Below are positions 1 to 7,512 of a stretch of DNA of 64,000 nucleotides, in pieces (the stretch's first letter is position 1; each line of letters starts with the position of its first letter). Source of the DNA: Phyllobacterium sp. YR531 (GTDB taxonomy: Bacteria > Pseudomonadota > Alphaproteobacteria > Rhizobiales > Rhizobiaceae); NCBI RefSeq assembly GCF_000282595.1, contig NZ_AKIZ01000003.1, forward strand, positions 62,001-126,000, read 5' to 3'. Both the position numbers and the translations under genes were made by a program. Under the pieces are notes generated by a model that was given only the letters and a program-made list of their open reading frames with translations, was not told where the DNA came from and did not search any database.

Positions 1-1
1 T

Positions 2-178
2 GTGGCAAAGACGACTTCCGCTGATGGCAAACCTTTGTCCCCGGCACAGATCGCGTTTCGCGCCCGCATCAGCGAGTGCGGTGATCAGTGGCAACAAGCC
101 AAGGCCAGCAACAGGACTGGTGGCAAGACTTGGCCCCAATACTGGAGTGCTTGCAACACGCGTCTCAAATCCGAATAA
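2..178 (+). CDS. C-terminal part of a small conserved hypothetical protein (5'-truncated by window edge)
   Basis: An open frame runs in from the left edge (codons in phase with base 2) and ends at TAA 176-178, giving 58 visible residues. The tail is rich in Lys, Trp and Gly, contains ARISECGDQWQQAKAS and a later WPQYWSACNTRLK, and carries two Cys residues. Short secreted rhizobial proteins of unknown function often end in this kind of ECG..W..AK....GGKTWP.YW..CN pattern. The start and any signal peptide lie outside the window. Function is unknown; that it is a real gene is inferred from the patterned composition and the stem-loop that follows it. Confidence 0.55.
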   Translation: MAKTTSADGKPLSPAQIAFRARISECGDQWQQAKASNRTGGKTWPQYWSACNTRLKSE

Positions 179-197
179 TAACTACGTCTGATATGAG

Positions 198-237
198 AGA
201 TCCCGATGACCGCCCCAGGGTCGTGTTATCGGGGTCT
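198..237 (+). terminator. Stem-loop downstream of the partial gene
   Basis: AGATCCCGAT (198-207) pairs with ATCGGGGTCT (228-237) with one G-U pair, and the loop contains a further short GACC/GGTC pairing. It lies 20 bases after the stop at 178 and before the convergent DUF2147 gene. A short T-containing run (TCTTCGTAATTTCT) follows. Probable terminator; termination strength is not shown. Confidence 0.5.
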
Positions 238-292
238 TCGTAATTTCTGTTTCTGGCAGGAAGTGCTAACCGCAGAGTGCCGTGATGATCGG

Positions 293-706
293 TTAGTCAA
301 CGCGCTGCCAAACGGAAGTCTTGCAAAGAAGCCCGCCAAGAATGCATCCCGACAATTCAACGTCCTTATCAGAAAACTTTGCCTTGCCTGAATAGGTTTT
401 GCCGCTTTCGGTATCATAAAGCGAACCCGCATAGGTCGATTCACCTGTCGATTTCAAACTCACGGCCTGTATACCGACAACGGGGCGATCCCTCTTGGAA
501 GCATCCGGATTATTGACGTCATTTACTGGCGTTTTCATCCAGATAACTGTTCCACAAAGACCCGCGCCACAATGCGCCAGTTCAACCTTCGTGCCTCCTG
601 ACTTGTTGATATATGTCCCGACTACCTCCTGCACTTGCGCTATCGCGGCCGTCGACAATGTTGCCGCCAGAAAAAGAGGAACGCCAAGTTTTAGATAATT
701 AGCCAA
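293..706 (-). CDS. DUF2147-domain secreted protein
   Basis: A 137-residue protein with an N-terminal hydrophobic stretch (LGVPLFLAATLSTAAIAQ) that looks like a Sec signal peptide cleaved after AIA. The mature part has the DUF2147 pattern: an EVVGTYINKSGGTKVEL opening, a CGAGLCGTVIWMK segment, a YAGSLYDTESGKTYSGKA strand pair, and a CKTSVWQR end. Proteins of this family are small periplasmic beta-rich proteins of unclear role in Proteobacteria. I chose the TTG at 706 because GGAG lies at normal spacing upstream and the extension from 751 (charged, with two Arg-rich segments) does not suit a signal peptide. Convergent with the partial gene at the left edge. Confidence 0.75.
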   Translation of the reverse strand: MANYLKLGVPLFLAATLSTAAIAQVQEVVGTYINKSGGTKVELAHCGAGLCGTVIWMKTPVNDVNNPDASKRDRPVVGIQAVSLKSTGESTYAGSLYDTESGKTYSGKAKFSDKDVELSGCILGGLLCKTSVWQRVD

Positions 707-875
707 ATGGTTTCTCCGCAAGAATAATCCGATCGCGCATGACGCGCGCAAGAATCTGATGTGTTGTTTTGGTGCTTAAATCTGAAATTGGACAAGATTA
801 GGGGCAAGCCGGCTATTTATCTATCTCATTAACAGACGTGCAATTTTCGCTTTCTCTCGATAGCGCTTGCGAATC

Positions 876-895
876 ACATAAGTGTATGCTTATGT
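876..895. promoter_or_regulatory. Palindromic operator upstream of the ArsR gene
   Basis: A perfect inverted repeat, ACATAAG (876-882) and CTTATGT (889-895) with a 6-base spacer, ends 7 bases before the ATG at 903. ArsR-family dimers bind such dyads over their own promoters, so autoregulation of the arsR-SRPBCC-clpP operon is the natural reading. The repeat is seen directly; binding is inferred. Confidence 0.7.
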
Positions 896-902
896 ATTAG
901 AC

Positions 903-1217
903 ATGAGCGAAACAGAACTATTCAGGGCACTTGCCGACCCGACGCGACGGGCCGTTTTTGAACGCCTCGCAGACGGTGAGATGAATGCCACGGAATTGCG
1001 GCAGGGTTTTGAGATGTCTCAACCCGCCATGTCGCAGCACCTGGCTGTTCTGCGCGGGGCAGGATTGATTGCAGAGCAAAAGCTTGGCCGCAATGTACTA
1101 TACAGGATCAATCCCGCCGGAGTTGCGCAAATGCATACATGGCTAAGCCGCTACAACGCATTCTGGCCGAAGCGAATCGACGAGCTGAAAAAACTTCTCA
1201 GGGAGATGGATCAATGA
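903..1217 (+). CDS. ArsR-family transcriptional regulator
   Basis: A 104-residue winged-helix protein. It opens with the ALADPTRRAVFERLADGE helix typical of ArsR/SmtB proteins, continues with ELRQGFEMSQPAMSQHLAVLRGAGLI (recognition helix, about residues 35-60) and a wing around GRNVLYRINP, and ends in an amphipathic helix. No metal-binding CxC motif is present, so this is the non-metal ArsR type commonly paired with a SRPBCC (AHSA1) gene. The ATG at 903 is used because an upstream in-frame start would lie inside the dyad 876-895. Its last bases overlap the next gene (ATGA). Probably an autorepressor of this operon. Confidence 0.85.
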   Translation: MSETELFRALADPTRRAVFERLADGEMNATELRQGFEMSQPAMSQHLAVLRGAGLIAEQKLGRNVLYRINPAGVAQMHTWLSRYNAFWPKRIDELKKLLREMDQ

Positions 1218-1561
1218 CACACAAAAACGATGAGCGCATCAGTTTGACATATGAACTTGATGCCTCACCAGCCAAGGTGTGGCGTGCATTGACCATTCCT
1301 GAATATGTGTCGCAATGGCTGAGCAAGCCTACCGATACAGACAATGACGAGAAGCAAAAGGAAAACACCTTTGAGCTAAGGCTCATATCAGCGGAACCGG
1401 GCACTCGCGTGCGTTACAGTATCAGGGACAATGACGCAGTAAGCACTGTCACATTTCAAATCGGTGCAAACAGCAACGGCGGCACCACCTTTCATATTGT
1501 ACATGAACATTCGATGGTTGCTGCCAACCTCAATATACCGAGGCGGCTTCTAGCCGCCTGA
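1214..1561 (+). CDS. SRPBCC / AHSA1-like domain protein
   Basis: A 115-residue protein whose ATG overlaps the ArsR stop codon by four bases, indicating translational coupling. The sequence RISLTYELDASPAKVWRALT, the VSQWLSKP segment and the later strand FELRLISAEPGTRVRYSI fit the START-like SRPBCC fold of the AHSA1 family, which forms a hydrophobic pocket. ArsR-AHSA1 gene pairs are widespread; the ligand or reaction is usually unknown. The C-terminus (PRRLLAA) is short relative to typical 140-160-residue members, but I recall rhizobial members with similar short ends, so I do not call it truncated. A clpP-like gene follows after 36 bases. Confidence 0.75.
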   Translation: MTHKNDERISLTYELDASPAKVWRALTIPEYVSQWLSKPTDTDNDEKQKENTFELRLISAEPGTRVRYSIRDNDAVSTVTFQIGANSNGGTTFHIVHEHSMVAANLNIPRRLLAA

Positions 1562-1597
1562 CACGACCTTCCGACATCACAAACAGGAGTTCGCCTT

Positions 1598-2224
1598 ATG
1601 CGCGACATGATGCAACTTGTCCCTATGGTAGTGGAGCAATCAAGCCGTGGAGAGCGATCCTTTGACATATATTCCCGGCTGTTACGCGAGCGCATCGTTT
1701 TTCTTAATGGCCAAGTGGAAGACGGGATGGCAGCACTAATCTGTGCACAGTTGCTGTTCCTTGAATCGGAGAGCCCCACCAAACCAATCTCCATGTATAT
1801 CAACTCCCCCGGCGGCGTCATTACCAGTGGCCTCGCCATATATGATACAATGCAATTCATCACCTGTCCGGTGGCTACACTGTGCATGGGCACAGCACGA
1901 TCCATGGGGTCGTTTCTCCTCATGGCGGGAGAACCAGGCCATCGAACCGCTCTGGCAAACTCCAGCCTTCATGTGCACCAACCGCTTGGCGGCTTCCAAG
2001 GACAAGCTTCAGATATTTTCATTCATGCCGAAGAGATGCAGCAAACCAAGCATCGCATTACAACGCTTTATGCTCAGCACTGCGGAAGGTCTTTTGAAGA
2101 TGTCGAGCGCACGTTGGACCGTGATCATTTCATGACTGCTGAAGAAGCAAAAGAATGGGGGCTGGTCGATACAGTACTGTCGAAAAGGGGAGGGCAGCAA
2201 GCACTACTTCCGAGCGTAAGTTAG
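1598..2224 (+). CDS. ClpP-like serine peptidase (paralog)
   Basis: A 208-residue ClpP-family protein. The strand [20 protein letters not shown], the nucleophile segment [15 protein letters not shown] (Ser102), the LHVHQPLGG segment (His127) and [18 protein letters not shown] (Asp176) give a complete Ser-His-Asp triad with the His-to-Asp spacing of E. coli ClpP. The Q-A-A usually preceding the Ser is T-A-R here, a deviation near the active site. It is the third gene of the ArsR-SRPBCC unit (RBS CAGGAG before the ATG) and no Clp ATPase or trigger factor is adjacent. It is therefore probably a regulated paralog rather than the housekeeping ClpP, which normally sits beside clpX. Whether it pairs with ClpX/ClpA or mixes with another ClpP is unknown. 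Confidence 0.85.
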   Translation: MRDMMQLVPMVVEQSSRGERSFDIYSRLLRERIVFLNGQVEDGMAALICAQLLFLESESPTKPISMYINSPGGVITSGLAIYDTMQFITCPVATLCMGTARSMGSFLLMAGEPGHRTALANSSLHVHQPLGGFQGQASDIFIHAEEMQQTKHRITTLYAQHCGRSFEDVERTLDRDHFMTAEEAKEWGLVDTVLSKRGGQQALLPSVS

Positions 2225-2303
2225 ACGAGTGCAAATCCCCTGACATCGCCTGCAAAAACATGTAGACCGTTCTCAACTATAAAGTGAGCCGGAAAGCTGC
2301 GGT

Positions 2304-2672
2304 ATGAACAAGACGAAGCGGACGATTTATTTCGTATTGGGCTGGGTGATGGTCGCACTCGGTTTCATTGGCGCGCTTCTACCGGTCATGCCTACAACGA
2401 TCTTTCTCATTCTTGCGGCCTGGTGTTTTGGGCGTTCCTCGCCGCGGTTTGAAAAATGGCTTCTCGAACACCCGGTGTTCGGGCCTACATTGGTCAAATG
2501 GCGCGAACAGGGCGCCATACCGCTCCGCATAAAGGCGATTGCTTGCGGCGGCATGGCTTTCGGCTATGCATCATTCTATTATTTTGCCCGGCCTTCGCCA
2601 CTGCTGGCTGGGTTCGTTGCTATATTTTTCATCGCGAGCGCGGCTTATGTTCTTAGCCGCCCCAGCATCTAG
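2304..2672 (+). CDS. DUF454 (YbaN-family) inner-membrane protein
   Basis: A 122-residue protein with two clear hydrophobic segments near the N-terminus (about residues 8-40), one or two at the C-terminus (about 75-118), and the family hallmark LPVMPTTIFLILAAWCFGRSSPRFEKWLLEHPVFGP. E. coli YbaN is the namesake; its function is not established. It stands alone on the plus strand. Its TAG stop overlaps the TAG stop of the convergent ABC ATPase gene (shared CTAG at 2669-2672), leaving no room for an intergenic terminator. Confidence 0.85.
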   Translation: MNKTKRTIYFVLGWVMVALGFIGALLPVMPTTIFLILAAWCFGRSSPRFEKWLLEHPVFGPTLVKWREQGAIPLRIKAIACGGMAFGYASFYYFARPSPLLAGFVAIFFIASAAYVLSRPSI

Positions 2673-3745
2673 ATTCTCTTTTCCGTGGCCCTGTCAAACA
2701 CGTGCAAGGCATCGGCATCAATAGCGAAGCGTTGGCTCGTTCCTGCGGTGACTTGTGACCGGGGCGGCAGGCTGGCTGTGAGCCGTTGTTTGCCAACTGT
2801 TGCACTGACGACAAGTTCCGGTCCCGTAAGCTCAACCACTTCAATTTTGGCATCTATGGCAAAGCCAGTTTCTTCTTCATTGGAGAGAGTCAGGCCCTCC
2901 GGGCGGATTCCGACAGTGATATCGCGGGCCAGGCTGGCAGCCTTATGCAATTCCGGAGGCAGGGGAATACCACTCAATGTCCCATCGATATGGGCGATCC
3001 CATCGGCAAAAGTGGCATCCAGCATATTCATGGGTGGGGAACCGACGAAACTGGCGACATAACGCGTGGCTGGCCGATTATAGATTTCGTCTGGCGTGGC
3101 AAGCTGTTCGATCTGGCCGTTCCGCATAACAGCAATACGCGTCGCCAAGGTCATGGCTTCAATCTGGTCATGCGTCACATACACAATTGTCGTGCCAAGC
3201 ATCTGATGCAATCGCTTCAGTTCGGTTCGCATTTCCATCCGCAGTTTCGCGTCCAGATTTGAAAGCGGCTCATTGAACAGGAATATTTGCGGATCGCGTA
3301 CCAGTGCGCGACCAATGGCTACACGCTGACGCTGGCCACCGGAAAGCTCCGATGGTTTCCGCCCCAGAAGATTCTCGATCTGAAGTATTTTCGCTGTCTT
3401 TTGCACGGCGACATTTCGTTCCGCCTCAGCAACTTTGCGCATTTCAAGACCGAAGCCTATATTGCGGGCGACCGACATATTTGGATAAAGCGCATAAGAC
3501 TGGAACACCATCGCGATATCCCGGTTCTTCGGATGAACTCCGGTTACAGAGCGGTCTCCGATGCGCACATCGCCACCTGTTGCCTCGGCAAGCCCGGCAA
3601 TGATGTTCAAGAGCGTAGATTTGCCACAACCCGAAGAACCGAGCAGTACAAGAAATTCCCCGTCGGCAAGCGATAGATCAATCCCTTTTAAAGTCTCGAC
3701 GGTGCCGTAGCGTTTGCGGATATCAACAAGCTCAAGAGCGCTCAT
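2669..3745 (-). CDS. Sugar ABC transporter ATP-binding protein (UgpC/MalK family)
   Basis: A 358-residue ATPase with Walker A GSSGCGKST, Q-loop MVFQSYALYP, signature [16 protein letters not shown]-loop SNLDA and H-loop VTHDQIEAM, followed by the C-terminal TOBE/regulatory domain of MalK-type importers (about residues 240-358). It is the last gene of the operon that runs from the binding protein at 8751; its ATG overlaps the kinase stop (TAATG). It energises the two permeases encoded upstream. Oddity: Walker B reads FLFNEP, with Asn where the metal-coordinating Asp is usual (FDEP); see findings. Such ATPases are often shared among several carbohydrate importers. Confidence 0.9.
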   Translation of the reverse strand: MSALELVDIRKRYGTVETLKGIDLSLADGEFLVLLGSSGCGKSTLLNIIAGLAEATGGDVRIGDRSVTGVHPKNRDIAMVFQSYALYPNMSVARNIGFGLEMRKVAEAERNVAVQKTAKILQIENLLGRKPSELSGGQRQRVAIGRALVRDPQIFLFNEPLSNLDAKLRMEMRTELKRLHQMLGTTIVYVTHDQIEAMTLATRIAVMRNGQIEQLATPDEIYNRPATRYVASFVGSPPMNMLDATFADGIAHIDGTLSGIPLPPELHKAASLARDITVGIRPEGLTLSNEEETGFAIDAKIEVVELTGPELVVSATVGKQRLTASLPPRSQVTAGTSQRFAIDADALHVFDRATEKRI

Positions 3746-4683
3746 TACGCTTTCTCCGACATTACTTTTAAGTCCTCACCGTCATAACGGCGAGGAACAG
3801 TTGATATGGCCATGGAGGCAATCCGTACCCCGGCGCGCAGGCTCTCTTCGATGCTCTGTCCGCTGGCTTGCGCCGCGACGAAAGCCGCATTGAAAACATC
3901 GCCGGCACCAATAGTGTCAACAACCGCAACCAAAGGAGCTTCCGCCGAGACAATGATATTGTCTGGACCTACGGCAAGAGCCCCTTCCGGACCCCGCTTT
4001 ACCACCACGATTGCGCCCTCGGGCATCAAGGTCTTGAGCTTATGCGCGGCTTCAACCGGATCGGTGGTGTGGGTCAGGCGTGTCGTCTCAACTTCATTGA
4101 ACAGAGCAATGTGACAGCGGCTCAGCCAATACCGTGCGCGCGAGCGATTTTCTTCCGTCCACCCATCAATCGGCCAACCGGTGTCCAGAGCGATTTTGAT
4201 ATCATGTGCATCGGCCCAATCGAATAGAGCGTCGTAGTCATTGACCAAGACGTCTGTAAGAAATGCCCCGCAAAGAATGACTATCCCCGTCTTGAGACGT
4301 TCAGCGTCAAGCATAGTACGTACTTCAGACCATGAGAGTTGAGCAATGTGCCCCCGTGTCGTGAAGAATGTACGCTCCCCATTCGGGTGAGTTATGCCGA
4401 CGGAAAGGGTCGTGCCCATTGCCTCTACAGGCCAGTGGGTAGCGTGCACGCCAAAACCCTGCCGCAGCCACTCGCCAAATTGATCATTGCCGACATTGGC
4501 CGCGATCTGGAAATCTATGCCCAAGCCCAGCAAGGTCAGTGCTGCATTGCCTGCCGAGCCACCAACCCGAAGTTCATCGTGATCGACCATGATCTCGGTT
4601 CCCGGCGTTGGCCATGGATCCGCAGGACCAAGGATAAGATCAACATTTACGTTACCGATAACGGCTAGGGGCCGAAGCGTCAT
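3745..4683 (-). CDS. PfkB-family carbohydrate kinase
   Basis: A 312-residue ribokinase-like protein. It opens with LAVIGNVNVDLILG, contains the sugar-binding GGSAGNAALTLLGLG motif and ends with the PfkB signature 2 DTIGAGDVFNAAFVAA, which holds the catalytic Asp and the anion hole. The ATG at 4683 is chosen because it lies one base after the stop of the SIS gene and opens exactly at the family's first strand; the longer frame from 4824 lies inside the neighbouring gene. In the Frl-type reading of this operon it would phosphorylate the imported ketosamine (FrlD role) before the SIS enzyme acts; other sugars are possible. Confidence 0.88.
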   Translation of the reverse strand: MTLRPLAVIGNVNVDLILGPADPWPTPGTEIMVDHDELRVGGSAGNAALTLLGLGIDFQIAANVGNDQFGEWLRQGFGVHATHWPVEAMGTTLSVGITHPNGERTFFTTRGHIAQLSWSEVRTMLDAERLKTGIVILCGAFLTDVLVNDYDALFDWADAHDIKIALDTGWPIDGWTEENRSRARYWLSRCHIALFNEVETTRLTHTTDPVEAAHKLKTLMPEGAIVVVKRGPEGALAVGPDNIIVSAEAPLVAVVDTIGAGDVFNAAFVAAQASGQSIEESLRAGVRIASMAISTVPRRYDGEDLKVMSEKA

Positions 4684-4684
4684 C

Positions 4685-5707
4685 TCATTCGCTCCGCGTG
4701 ATCTTGGTTGACCGGACAGGCGTACCGAGATCCGATACGCGTGCCCCCGCAAAGCTGAGCATGAAATGTTGCGCGGCGGGCAAGATAGCGAAGACGGCAG
4801 CAATATCGCTGGCGGGTTCAGCATTGACCATCACTGCGCCATCGATTGGCTCTTCACCAGACGCATCGAAAATCACCACCGGCGAACCAGCTTCAAGTGC
4901 GGAAACAGCCATACGACTTACGAATTCTGACGTACCATCTTTGGCTCGAAACAACACAACGCCAACATCTGCGCCAAGCATCTCCATCGGCCCATGCCGT
5001 AGTTGACCGCCTTCCAGCGAGAAGCAGGGAATACGCGACAGCTCGGTGAGGCCCAGCGCAATGGCTTCTGCAACCCCCTGCATTTGCCGTCCGGATGTGA
5101 CGACTGCTTTCACTTTGGAAAGGGCGGCAGACGCTTCATTGATGTCTGTATTGCCCGTCCCTCTGAGAATGCGTAGTGCGTCAGCGGTGTCACCTCCCAA
5201 CGCTCCGATGATTGCAAGATGCAACGCGAAGCTGATCGTTAAACTGCGTGTTGCGGCAAAAGCTTTTTCAGTTCCTCCAGCGCCAACAAGTGAAGGGACT
5301 GTGCGGGCAAGCGTCGAGCCTTCTTCCAGCGTAAGACCGAACGTATCTGCCGGAACGCCTGCTTCATCAAACCAGCGCAAAACCTCGGCACTTTCGCCTG
5401 ATTGTGAGGTAACAAGAATGCTTCTGCCATCTACCGACAAGGGTTGGCCCAGTTGCTCGGACAAGGGAACCGCAATAGCATCGATACCAAGGCTTCTGTA
5501 GAACGGCTCAACCGCACGACCGACGGCATGAGAACCACCCATTCCAAGCAGCAGTAATTGACCGGTTTTTCGCAATGATTGTGCAATAGTGAAAGCTCGT
5601 CCCGACGCGTTTTCAAATGAGGCAATAGCATCAGCATTCTGCCGGGCCATTTCTTTCTCAATAGCAACAAGTCCGATGGGTTTACTGGTTTCAGATAGCA
5701 TGTTCAT
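4685..5707 (-). CDS. SIS-domain phosphosugar isomerase/deglycase (GlmS-isomerase/FrlB-like)
   Basis: A 340-residue cytosolic protein made of two SIS domains, as in the isomerase half of GlmS. LLLGMGGSHAVGR and ILVTSQSGESAEV form the phosphosugar-binding loops of the first domain, and LEGGQLRHGPMEML in the second matches the E-x-x-HGP motif of GlmS, AgaS and FrlB. No glutaminase domain is present, so it is a stand-alone ketose/aldose isomerase, deaminase or deglycase. The start overlaps the permease stop (ATGA). Sitting between the permeases and a PfkB kinase, it fits FrlB, which splits fructoselysine-6-phosphate; an amino-sugar phosphate isomerase is the main alternative. Confidence 0.82.
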   Translation of the reverse strand: MNMLSETSKPIGLVAIEKEMARQNADAIASFENASGRAFTIAQSLRKTGQLLLLGMGGSHAVGRAVEPFYRSLGIDAIAVPLSEQLGQPLSVDGRSILVTSQSGESAEVLRWFDEAGVPADTFGLTLEEGSTLARTVPSLVGAGGTEKAFAATRSLTISFALHLAIIGALGGDTADALRILRGTGNTDINEASAALSKVKAVVTSGRQMQGVAEAIALGLTELSRIPCFSLEGGQLRHGPMEMLGADVGVVLFRAKDGTSEFVSRMAVSALEAGSPVVIFDASGEEPIDGAVMVNAEPASDIAAVFAILPAAQHFMLSFAGARVSDLGTPVRSTKITRSE

Positions 5708-6549
5708 CCTTTAACGCCGCCGCTTGTCAGGCCCGAAATCAGGGCGCGTTGCATAAAAAGACCGATCAGCAGCGGGGGGAGGGCAGCCAGCACGCCCGCT
5801 GTTGCGATCAATCCGTAATCCGAAACGCGTCCGCCAGCCAGATCAGCAATTGCTACAGTCAATGTCTTGGCGCGCTGGTCCGAGGTAAACAGCAGCGCAT
5901 AAAAGAACTCATCCCAAGCAAGCAGAAACGCAAATAGCGCAGCGGTGGCCACGACAGGGGCAGCAAGCGGCAGCGTAATAAGGCGCAATATCTGGTCCAG
6001 ACGCGCCCCATCCATGACGGCGGCGCTTTCGATCTCGCGCGGGATCGAGTCGAAGCCCGATTTCAGCAACCACGTGGTGAAGGGTGCCAGTATTGTCAGG
6101 TAAACCAATGCGAGGCCGAAGACATTGTTGAGCAGGCCGAACCATGCGAGCGCCATGTAGAGCGGAACGGCAAGGGCAACTGGCGGAAGCATGTAAGTCG
6201 CAATGACCGCATAAAGCGACCAGCCAACCGAAGGTGTGCGCGAAACAGCCCACGCCGATGGAATTGCCACCGCAATAGCAGCAACTGTCGCCATGCCTGC
6301 TACTTTCAAACTGTTGAAAAGCGATGCGACAAAAGCCTCGCCCGCGCTATTGGCTGCCGAGGAAAGTAGCACGCCATATCGCGAAAGATCGACGGTTTCC
6401 GGCCACCAATGCAAGGGTTTTGCAATGAGGTCCGGCGTCGACGAAATGCTCATGATGAACAACCATACTACTGGAGCAAGAATGATGATCGCCAGAAGCA
6501 AAGCTGCAATGTGAACGAATATGGCTGCTGTTAAACTGCGACGTTCCAT
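5704..6549 (-). CDS. Sugar ABC transporter permease (MalG type)
   Basis: A 281-residue membrane protein with about six hydrophobic segments. The MalG-like inner-membrane coupling motif (EAA loop) is ESAAVMDGARLDQILRLITLPL, which docks onto the ATPase. The start at 6549 (MERRSLTAAIFVH) overlaps the stop of the upstream permease by one base (TAATG) and gives the usual length; the longer open frame back to 6987 is antisense-like Cys/Arg-rich nonsense overlapping that permease. It forms the translocation pore together with the product of 6549-7430. Confidence 0.9.
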   Translation of the reverse strand: MERRSLTAAIFVHIAALLLAIIILAPVVWLFIMSISSTPDLIAKPLHWWPETVDLSRYGVLLSSAANSAGEAFVASLFNSLKVAGMATVAAIAVAIPSAWAVSRTPSVGWSLYAVIATYMLPPVALAVPLYMALAWFGLLNNVFGLALVYLTILAPFTTWLLKSGFDSIPREIESAAVMDGARLDQILRLITLPLAAPVVATAALFAFLLAWDEFFYALLFTSDQRAKTLTVAIADLAGGRVSDYGLIATAGVLAALPPLLIGLFMQRALISGLTSGGVKG

Positions 6550-7430
6550 TATGACGTTCCTGCCGTTTTTCGAATAAGCGCAGTATAGGCCACAGCAAGC
6601 ACTGTTACGAGCAAGGTAACGATAAGCGCCAGCGACGCCCCCGATCCGGCACGCTGGAATGAAAAGGCTTCCTGATAGACGAGGATTGAAAGAGTGCGCG
6701 TGCTGTTTGCGGGACCACCACGCGTCATCACCCAGATGATATCGAAAACCTTGAATGCCTCGATCGTGCGCAGAACCAGCGCAACCACCAAGGGGCCTGC
6801 CAGATAGGGTAAAGTAACGAACCGGAACCGCGACCAGACACCAGCCCCATCCACCATGGAAGCAGCGGTGATATCTCGCGGCACCGCCTGCAACGCAGCA
6901 AGTGCAATAAGGGCAACCAAGGGGAAATTTTTCCAGCAATCGGCCAGGATCAACGACGCAAGCGCCGTGCCGGGTTCGCCAAGCCATGACCGATAGGAAT
7001 CCAGCATTCCAACCTGCACAAGCAGAGCATTCAGGGCACCATATTCCGGATTATATATGAGCCGCCACAAAGTAGCATTGACCACCGTTGGAAGCGCCCA
7101 AGGCAAGATCATCAAAGCGCGCAGAACTGAACGGCCATAGAATTTTTGATTGAGAAGTAATGCTGCCAGAACACCGATAACCATCTCAGCAGAGACTGAC
7201 AGAACCGCAAACCAGAAAGTGGTTACAAGCGACCGCTGGAAACCGGAACCGGAAATGACCTTCACATAATTGTCCAACCCGACAAAACTTCCCTGAGTGC
7301 CGACAAGCTTTGCATCCGTGAAGGACAGCCGGATCGTGTCGACCAGCGGCCAACCAATAACCGCGATCATGACGACAAGCAGAGGTAGCATCAACAGCCA
7401 CGCCCGGGTGGTAATCCAATTGCTCGTCAT
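6549..7430 (-). CDS. Sugar ABC transporter permease (MalF type)
   Basis: A 293-residue integral membrane protein of the carbohydrate-uptake-1 (MalF/UgpA) type. Six hydrophobic segments are visible, the first at LLMLPLLVVMIAVIGWPLV, and the EAA loop is DITAASMVDGAGVWSRFRFVTLPYL. I prefer the ATG at 7430 (MTSNWITTRAW), placing the first segment at the usual distance; the ORF could extend to 7463. It follows the binding-protein gene after a stem-loop at 7476-7503, so its expression may be reduced relative to the binding protein. Confidence 0.88.
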   Translation of the reverse strand: MTSNWITTRAWLLMLPLLVVMIAVIGWPLVDTIRLSFTDAKLVGTQGSFVGLDNYVKVISGSGFQRSLVTTFWFAVLSVSAEMVIGVLAALLLNQKFYGRSVLRALMILPWALPTVVNATLWRLIYNPEYGALNALLVQVGMLDSYRSWLGEPGTALASLILADCWKNFPLVALIALAALQAVPRDITAASMVDGAGVWSRFRFVTLPYLAGPLVVALVLRTIEAFKVFDIIWVMTRGGPANSTRTLSILVYQEAFSFQRAGSGASLALIVTLLVTVLAVAYTALIRKTAGTS

Positions 7431-7475
7431 GAAATATTGCCCACTATACCAACAACAATACAACTATAGTGAAGG

Positions 7476-7503
7476 AAAGGCGGCAGACAAAGCAGCCGCC
7501 TTT
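7476..7503 (-). promoter_or_regulatory. Intercistronic stem-loop after the binding-protein gene
   Basis: AAAGGCGGC (7476-7484) and GCCGCCTTT (7495-7503) form a perfect 9-bp stem with a 10-base loop, between the binding-protein stop at 7513 and the permease start. Such elements protect the upstream mRNA or partly terminate transcription, giving an excess of binding protein. It is one of five similar elements in this window. Confidence 0.65.
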
Positions 7504-7512
7504 TCGATCAAA

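Noticed and set aside
1214-1561. Possible C-terminal truncation of the SRPBCC protein
   Set aside because: It is short, but the downstream bases show no continuation in any frame, and similar short ends occur in rhizobial homologs as far as I recall.
6550-6987. N-terminal extension of the MalG-type permease frame
   Set aside because: The extension overlaps the upstream permease gene on the same strand in another frame and is Cys/Arg/Gly-rich; the ATG at 6549 coupled to that gene's stop gives the family length.
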